Source: JAUYQR01 sp963822435 (GTDB taxonomy: Bacteria; Pseudomonadota; Alphaproteobacteria; Rhodobacterales; Rhodobacteraceae). Taken from it: a stretch of DNA of 64,000 bases. The notes under the pieces were generated by a model, which had not been told where the DNA came from, searched no databases, and worked only from the letters and a program-made list of their open reading frames with translations. Shown here one piece after another: positions 59,494-64,000 of the stretch (its first letter is position 1; each line of letters begins with the position of its first letter). The stretch lies in NCBI GenBank assembly GCA_963822435.1, contig CAWGHN010000004.1:1054001-1118000 (forward strand), written 5' to 3'. A program made the translations under genes and the position numbers.

Positions 59494-59850
59494 ATGTCGC
59501 TTGATCATTTCGACCCTGTCACCGAGCCGACTGCGGTTGATCTGCCCGAGACAGTGGATGCGGGTGCCATGATGGAGCGGGCGGCGGCGGCGGCGGCGTT
59601 CCTGAAGGCGTTGTCGCATGAGGGGCGGCTGATGATTCTGTGCCATCTGATCTCGGGCGAGAAATCGGTGACCGAGCTGGAGCAGCTTTTATCGTCGCGG
59701 CAGGCGGCGGTCAGTCAGCAACTGGCGCGGCTGCGGCTGGAGGGGTTGGTCTATGCCCGGCGTGACGGCAAGTCGATCTACTATTCACTGCAGGACCCCA
59801 AGGTGCTGCGGATGATCAGCCTTGTGCATGAGATGTATTGCGAAGACTGA
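59494..59850 (+). CDS. ArsR-family regulator, SqrR/BigR-like persulfide sensor
   Basis: The 118-residue winged-helix protein has LKALSHEGRLMILCHLISGE, KSVTELEQLLSSRQAAVSQQ and LARLRLEGLVYARRDGKSIY. Cysteines C50 and C116 are 66 residues apart, the same spacing as the sensing pair C41 and C107 of Rhodobacter SqrR, and no ArsR metal-site cysteines are seen. SqrR and BigR derepress sulfide-detoxification genes when persulfides link the two cysteines. The start follows GGAGAG. No sulfide gene is adjacent; its neighbours are a kinase and an SDR. Confidence 0.85.
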   Translation: MSLDHFDPVTEPTAVDLPETVDAGAMMERAAAAAAFLKALSHEGRLMILCHLISGEKSVTELEQLLSSRQAAVSQQLARLRLEGLVYARRDGKSIYYSLQDPKVLRMISLVHEMYCED

Positions 59851-59853
59851 CGC

Positions 59854-60588
59854 CTATCCCCGACCGATGTAGGGCATGTCGCGGGCCATGATCGTGACGA
59901 AGGGCGTGTTCACGTCCAGTGGCAGGCTTGCCATGTGCAGGACCGTCGCCGCGACATGCGCCACGTCCATCACCGGTTCGGCGCGGATGCTGCCATCGGC
60001 TTGCGGCACACCTTGGGTGAAGCGGGCGGCCATGTCGGTCAGCGCGTTGCCGATGTCAATCTGAGCGCAGGCGATGTCGAAGCGCCGTCCGTCGAGGCCG
60101 AGGGTGCGGGTCAGGCCGGTGACCGCGTGTTTCGACATGGTGTAGGGCGCCGAGCCGGGGCGCGGGACATGGGCGGAAATCGAACCGTTGTTGATGATGC
60201 GCCCGCCTTGCGGGGTCTGGTGGCGCATCAGGCCAAAGGCGGCACGGGCGCAGAGGAACATGCCGGTGATGTTGGTCTGGCTGAGGCGGAGCCAGTCGTC
60301 GACCGCGATCTCGTCGATCGGGGCGCCGGGAAGCGAGATGCCGGCGTTGTTGAAGAGAACGTCGAGCCGGCCGAAGCGCGCCTTGAGGGCGGCGAAGGCT
60401 GCATCGAGGGCGGCGGGGTCGGTCACGTCACAGGGCAGGATCAGCGCCTCGTGGTCGGCGGCGGTTTCCTGCAAGGCGGAGTCGCGGCGGCCCATCAGGG
60501 CGACCTGCCAGCCTGCGGCGAGAAAGGCCTTGGCGGTGGCGCGGCCGATGCCGCTGCCGGCACCGGTGATCAGGATGGTTTGTGGCAT
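59854..60588 (-). CDS. Short-chain dehydrogenase/reductase
   Basis: The 244-residue SDR has the cofactor motif ILITGAGSGIGRATAKAFLA, the NNAGISLPG strand, Ser in INNGSISAHV and the YxxxK pair in APYTMSKHAVTGLTRTLG. Substrate and cofactor are unknown. It is convergent with the ArsR gene and lies beyond the last gene of the metal-transporter operon on the same strand. Confidence 0.88.
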   Translation of the reverse strand: MPQTILITGAGSGIGRATAKAFLAAGWQVALMGRRDSALQETAADHEALILPCDVTDPAALDAAFAALKARFGRLDVLFNNAGISLPGAPIDEIAVDDWLRLSQTNITGMFLCARAAFGLMRHQTPQGGRIINNGSISAHVPRPGSAPYTMSKHAVTGLTRTLGLDGRRFDIACAQIDIGNALTDMAARFTQGVPQADGSIRAEPVMDVAHVAATVLHMASLPLDVNTPFVTIMARDMPYIGRG

Positions 60589-60653
60589 GTCGGTCCCCCT
60601 GCCCTATGGTTAGGCGGTTCGGCGCGGGGCGTCCAGAGGATCGGCCCGAAACC

Positions 60654-61487
60654 TCAGGCGGTGCGGGTGGTGCGCCGGGTGAGAATCTGGCGGCGGACAA
60701 AGGCGGCGATGAAAAACGCGGTCAGCACGAGGATGATCGTCGGGCCGGTGGCACTGTCGAGGTAGAAGCTGGCCCAGGTGCCGATCAGCATCGAGGCAAG
60801 GCAGACGATGACCGCGACGATCAGCATCCGCCCGAAGCTGCGCACGAGGAGGAAGGCGATGGCACCGGGCGAGATCAGAAGGCCGATGGCGAGGATCAGA
60901 CCGACCGATGACAGCGTGGCCACGATGGTGAGAGAGAGAATCGCGAGCAGGCCGTAATGGAGGACGCCGGTTCTGAGGCCCGAGGCTTGCGCTTGGGCCG
61001 GGTCGAAGGCGTGCAGCATCAGATCCCTCCATTTCAGAAGGAGGATCAGCGTGACGGGGCCGGCGATCAGGGCGGCGGTCAGCAGGTCTTGCGGGCCGAT
61101 GCCGAGCATGTTGCCAAAGAGGATGTGGTCAAGATGCACTTCGGTACTGATCGAGGTGTAAAGCACGATGCCAAGGGCGAACATGCCGGAGAACACCACG
61201 CCCATCACAGTGTCCTGCTTTACCCGGCTGTTGCCGGAGAGGTAACCGGTGGCAAGGGTGCAAGCCATGCCCGCGACGAAGGCCCCGACCAGAAGCGGGA
61301 TGTTCAGGATATAGGCCAGCACGATGCCGGGCAGGACGGCGTGGCTGACCGCATCGCCCATCAGCGCCCAGCCTTTCAGGACCAGAAAGCACGACAGGAT
61401 CGCAGTCGGGGGCGCGACGATCAGCGATATCCAGAAGGCGTTCTGCATGAACGGAAACTGGAAGGGCTGGAGGAGCGCGTCGATCAT
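60654..61487 (-). CDS. Metal ABC transporter permease (manganese/iron/zinc, second permease)
   Basis: The 277-residue ABC-3 family permease has about eight membrane segments and the conserved cluster GWALMGDAVSHAVLPGIVLA. It is the second of two permeases in the operon, the order found in SitABCD/MntABCD systems. Its start overlaps the first permease stop (ATGA). The C-terminal part has SVGLILAIGLLISPGAIAFL. Confidence 0.9.
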   Translation of the reverse strand: MIDALLQPFQFPFMQNAFWISLIVAPPTAILSCFLVLKGWALMGDAVSHAVLPGIVLAYILNIPLLVGAFVAGMACTLATGYLSGNSRVKQDTVMGVVFSGMFALGIVLYTSISTEVHLDHILFGNMLGIGPQDLLTAALIAGPVTLILLLKWRDLMLHAFDPAQAQASGLRTGVLHYGLLAILSLTIVATLSSVGLILAIGLLISPGAIAFLLVRSFGRMLIVAVIVCLASMLIGTWASFYLDSATGPTIILVLTAFFIAAFVRRQILTRRTTRTA

Positions 61488-62323
61488 GTCAGCGCCTTTG
61501 CGGCCTTGCGGCGGCTGGCGAGAAGCCCGTGTTTTGGGGCGAAGACGAAGGCTGCAAGGAAGATCAGGGTTTGCAAAAGCACGATCACGCCGCCGGTCGC
61601 CCCGTCGAGGAAGAAGCTGATGTAGGCACCGAGAAAGCTGGTTCCGGCCCCGATGGCGACGGAAAGCGCGATCAGGCGCGGAAAGCGATCGGTCAGGAGG
61701 TAAGCGGTGGCCCCCGGCGTGACGACCATCGCCACGACGAGGAAGGCGCCCACGGTCTGCATCGCAGCGACGGTGGAGGCGGAGAGGAGGGTGAAGAATA
61801 CCACCTTCAGCACGTCAGGCTTGAGGCCGATGCTGCGGGCGTGGGTTTCATCGAAGAAGGTGACCATCAGGTCTTTCCATTTCGCCACGAGGATCACAGA
61901 CGAGATGATTCCGATGAGCGCCAGTTGCAGGGTGTCTTCCGGTGTGATGGCGAGGATGTTGCCCATTGTGATGGTCTGGATGGAGACGGAGGTCGGGACG
62001 ATCGAGATCAGAAAGAGGCCGAGGCCGAAGAACGAGGTGAAAATCAGGCCGATGATGGTATCGACCTTGAGGCCGGAGCGGCCGGAGAGGAAGAGCATCG
62101 CGGCGGCGGCGAGGCCACCGGAGAGGAACGCACCAAGCGCGAAGGGCAGCCCGAGGATATAGGCGCCCGCCACACCGGGGACGACGGAATGCGAAAGCGC
62201 GTCGCCGATCAGCGACCAGCCTTTGAGCATCAGATAGGCGGAAAGGAACGCGCAGACGCCGCCGACGAGGGCCGAGACCCACATCGCGTTGACCATGTAG
62301 CTGTAGGCGAAGGGTTCAAGCAT
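61484..62323 (-). CDS. Metal ABC transporter permease (manganese/iron/zinc, first permease)
   Basis: The 279-residue ABC-3 permease has the conserved GWSLIGDALSHSVVPGVAGA segment and about eight membrane helices. MLEPFAYSYMVNAMWVSALV at 62323 gives the usual family N-terminus; an in-frame extension to 62398 crosses the intergenic repeat and is rejected. It is coupled to the second permease by ATGA. Confidence 0.9.
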   Translation of the reverse strand: MLEPFAYSYMVNAMWVSALVGGVCAFLSAYLMLKGWSLIGDALSHSVVPGVAGAYILGLPFALGAFLSGGLAAAAMLFLSGRSGLKVDTIIGLIFTSFFGLGLFLISIVPTSVSIQTITMGNILAITPEDTLQLALIGIISSVILVAKWKDLMVTFFDETHARSIGLKPDVLKVVFFTLLSASTVAAMQTVGAFLVVAMVVTPGATAYLLTDRFPRLIALSVAIGAGTSFLGAYISFFLDGATGGVIVLLQTLIFLAAFVFAPKHGLLASRRKAAKALT

Positions 62324-62414
62324 CGGCGGGACGGGTGTTGAGAGGAGCGCGTTCCGCGCCGGTTTTTTGTCTCGCCTCTGCGCGCCATGGGCGCGCAACC
62401 GGCTTGGGCGAAGG

Positions 62415-62446
62415 GCCTCCGGCGGGGATATTTGAGAACAGGTGAA
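62415..62446. repeat. Intergenic GGATATTT repeat, copy G
   Basis: GCCTCCGGCGGGGATATTTG followed by AGAACAGGTGAA matches copy C in sequence and orientation. It lies between the ATP-binding and first permease genes, within an otherwise tight operon. Confidence 0.78.
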
Positions 62447-62455
62447 GGGGTTTGG

Positions 62456-63328
62456 TCATGGGTCGCCCTTGCGGCCGTAGTGCACGAAGGGGCGTTCGTC
62501 ATCGGTGATGATGCGGACCTCGCGGGTGTCGTCGTCCTCGTGGAGGTCGGTGCCGCCGAGGGTGAAGTGGCGCAGGACGCCGCCGAAGGCGGCTTCGAGA
62601 TTGGCGCGGGTGAAGATCGTTTCGGTCGGCCCGTAGGCGAGGACGGTGCCTTTGACGAGGACGGTGCGGTCGCAAAACTCAGGGACCGAACCGAGGTTGT
62701 GGGTGGAGACGAGCATGACGCGGCCTTCGGCGCGGAGTTCGCGCAGGAGGGCGACGATCTGGCCTTCGGTTTTCACGTCGACGCCGGTGAAGGGTTCGTC
62801 GAGGAGGATGATCTGGCCCTCTTGCGCCAGTGCGCGGGCGAGGAAGACGCGTTTTCGCTGGCCGCCTGAGAGTTCGCCGATCTGGCGGTGGGCGAGGTCG
62901 GCCATTCCGACGCGGGCGAGCGCCTCGGCGACCTTGGCGCGGTCGGTGGCCGAGGGCCGGCGCAGGAAGCCCATGTGGCCGTAGCGGCCCATCATCACCA
63001 CGTCTTGGACGAGGACCGGGAAGGTCCAATCCACCTCTTCGGCCTGCGGGACATACGCCACGAGGTTTTCGCGCAGGGCTTCGGCGACGGGACGGCCAAG
63101 CAGGCGGATCGAGCCGCGGGCGGAGGGGATGAAGCCCATGATCGCCTTGAAGAGCGTGGACTTTCCCGAACCGTTGACACCGACGAGGGCGGTGATCGTG
63201 CCGCGCGGGACCATGAAGCTGGCGTCGCGCAATGCGGTCAGGCCGTTGCGGTAGGTGACGGTCAGGCCCTCGGCAAGGATGCCGCCGGCGGGGCCGGTGG
63301 CGGAGGTATCGGCGGTCAGGTCGCGCAT
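62456..63328 (-). CDS. Metal ABC transporter ATP-binding protein
   Basis: The 290-residue ATPase has Walker A ALVGVNGSGKSTLFKAIMGF, Q-loop VPQAEEVDWTFPVL, signature GELSGGQRKRVFLARALAQE and Walker B IILLDEPFTGVDVKTEGQI. The pattern fits the manganese/zinc/iron branch (SitB/MntB/ZnuC). The start MRDLTADTSA at 63328 lies four bases after the substrate-binding protein stop. The operon order is binding protein, ATPase, two permeases. Confidence 0.93.
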   Translation of the reverse strand: MRDLTADTSATGPAGGILAEGLTVTYRNGLTALRDASFMVPRGTITALVGVNGSGKSTLFKAIMGFIPSARGSIRLLGRPVAEALRENLVAYVPQAEEVDWTFPVLVQDVVMMGRYGHMGFLRRPSATDRAKVAEALARVGMADLAHRQIGELSGGQRKRVFLARALAQEGQIILLDEPFTGVDVKTEGQIVALLRELRAEGRVMLVSTHNLGSVPEFCDRTVLVKGTVLAYGPTETIFTRANLEAAFGGVLRHFTLGGTDLHEDDDTREVRIITDDERPFVHYGRKGDP

Positions 63329-63332
63329 GGGG

Positions 63333-64000
63333 TCAGTGGTCCTGTGTCGTGAGGCCCTTGGCGATGGTCTCCGTCGTGACGCGGAGAAGGTCGATGTAGG
63401 TGGGGGTCGGGCCGCCCGGTTCGGACAGGCTGTCGACGTAAAGGACACCGCCGAAGGCAGCGCCGGTTTCGCGGGCGACCTGTTCGGCGGGGGCGCTGGA
63501 GACGGTGCTTTCGCAAAAGACGGTGGGGATCGCGTTGTCACGCACGCCGTCGATCACGGCGCGGACCTGCTGCGGGGTGCCTTGCTGGTCGGCGTTGATC
63601 GGCCAGAGATAGAGTTCCTTCAGGCCGAGGTCGCGGGCAAGGTAGCTGAACGCGCCTTCGCAGGTGACGAGCCACCGGGAGGCTTCGGGGAGGGCTTCGA
63701 TCCGGGCCGTGAGGGGGGCGATTTCGGCGGTGAGGCGGGCTTTGTAAGCGGCGGCGTTGGTGGCGTAGGTGGCGGCGTTGGCGGGATCAGCCGAGGCGAG
63801 GGCGCGCTCGATGTTGTCGATGTAGATCAGGGCGTTATCGACGCTCATCCAGCTGTGCGGGTTGGGTTTGCCTTCGTCGTCGCCGCTGGAGATGGCAATC
63901 GGGGTGACGCCGTCGGTCAAGGTGGCGGAGGGGATGTCGCCAAGGTTGGCGAGGAATTGTTCGAACCAGCGTTCAAGGTTGAGGCCGTTCCAGAGGATGA
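63333..64000 (-). CDS. Metal ABC transporter substrate-binding protein, C-terminal part
   Basis: The gene enters from the right edge; about 220 C-terminal residues are visible. NPHSWMSVDNALIYIDNIE holds one metal-ligand histidine, and VTCEGAFSYLARDLGLKELY and PTVFCESTVSSAPAEQVARE contain further ligand positions of the cluster A-I (TroA/PsaA/SitA) metal-binding proteins. The N-terminus with the first ligand and the signal peptide is outside the window. The family binds Mn2+, Fe2+ or Zn2+; no His-rich loop is seen, so manganese or iron is more likely than zinc. Confidence 0.92.
   Translation of the reverse strand, partial: ILWNGLNLERWFEQFLANLGDIPSATLTDGVTPIAISSGDDEGKPNPHSWMSVDNALIYIDNIERALASADPANAATYATNAAAYKARLTAEIAPLTARIEALPEASRWLVTCEGAFSYLARDLGLKELYLWPINADQQGTPQQVRAVIDGVRDNAIPTVFCESTVSSAPAEQVARETGAAFGGVLYVDSLSEPGGPTPTYIDLLRVTTETIAKGLTTQDH

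Noticed and set aside
1..64000. CRISPR array, prophage, transposase or tRNA/rRNA gene
   Set aside because: No regular spaced repeats, integrase or transposase motifs, or cloverleaf-like sequences were found on reading.

Overview
The window is 64 kb of GC-rich, densely packed chromosome. Gene content and protein sequence point to a Rhodobacteraceae alphaproteobacterium (Rhodobacter, Gemmobacter or Tabrizicola-like). The placement rests on recognised protein families and local gene order, not on a database search. I see no rRNA, tRNA, CRISPR array, transposase or prophage, and no gene-free stretch longer than about 250 bases. Most genes sit in short co-directional runs with 1-11 base overlaps.

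Layout. 1-5.9 kb: the 5' part of a lytic transglycosylase gene, ssb, two iron-sulfur assembly proteins (SufT-like and A-type carrier), tpiA, a DMT exporter and a cytochrome P450, then a small secreted protein and an Lrp/AsnC regulator. 5.9-10.8 kb: a sulfate-assimilation and siroheme operon (uroporphyrinogen methyltransferase, DUF2849, sulfite reductase, APS reductase, DUF934) followed by a ferredoxin-NADP reductase. 10.9-20 kb: an Ala-rich membrane protein, infC with an AUA start, then molybdenum-enzyme maturation genes (molybdopterin-binding protein, XdhC/CoxF, CoxE-like VWA, metallo-beta-lactamase-fold protein, CoxD/MoxR ATPase) interrupted by a large OmpA-family protein. 20-26.6 kb: LysR and glutaryl-CoA dehydrogenase, a glycosyltransferase, an unknown 300-residue protein, an LprI-like protein, pyrC and pyrE. 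26.8-38.8 kb: dnaB, SDR, a P1B-4 metal ATPase, alr-mlaE-mlaF-pqiA, radA, cvpA, purF, SDR.

38.8-56.4 kb is the most interesting part. A six-gene minus-strand operon encodes two FAD/GcvT methylamine dehydrogenases (dimethylglycine/sarcosine type), a non-pyrrolysine MttB-family methyltransferase, an aldehyde dehydrogenase, a hydroxyisobutyrate-dehydrogenase-like enzyme and a PLP transsulfuration enzyme, with a divergent LysR regulator. It is directly followed by the complete core of histidine utilisation (hutC, hutF, hutI, hutH, hutU). One MttB-type step plus two FAD demethylations is the number needed to strip a trimethylammonium compound to a primary amine. Glycine betaine is the conservative substrate; the neighbouring hut genes make histidine betaine (hercynine) a testable alternative.

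56.4-64 kb: a YdeI/OmpD-associated protein, a PHP-domain hydrolase, glycerate 2-kinase, an ArsR-type regulator whose two cysteines match the spacing of the persulfide sensor SqrR, an SDR, and a manganese/iron ABC transporter running off the right edge. Two genes (sulfite reductase and the PHP hydrolase) carry apparent single-base insertions. A short intergenic repeat containing GGATATTT recurs at least seven times in both orientations.
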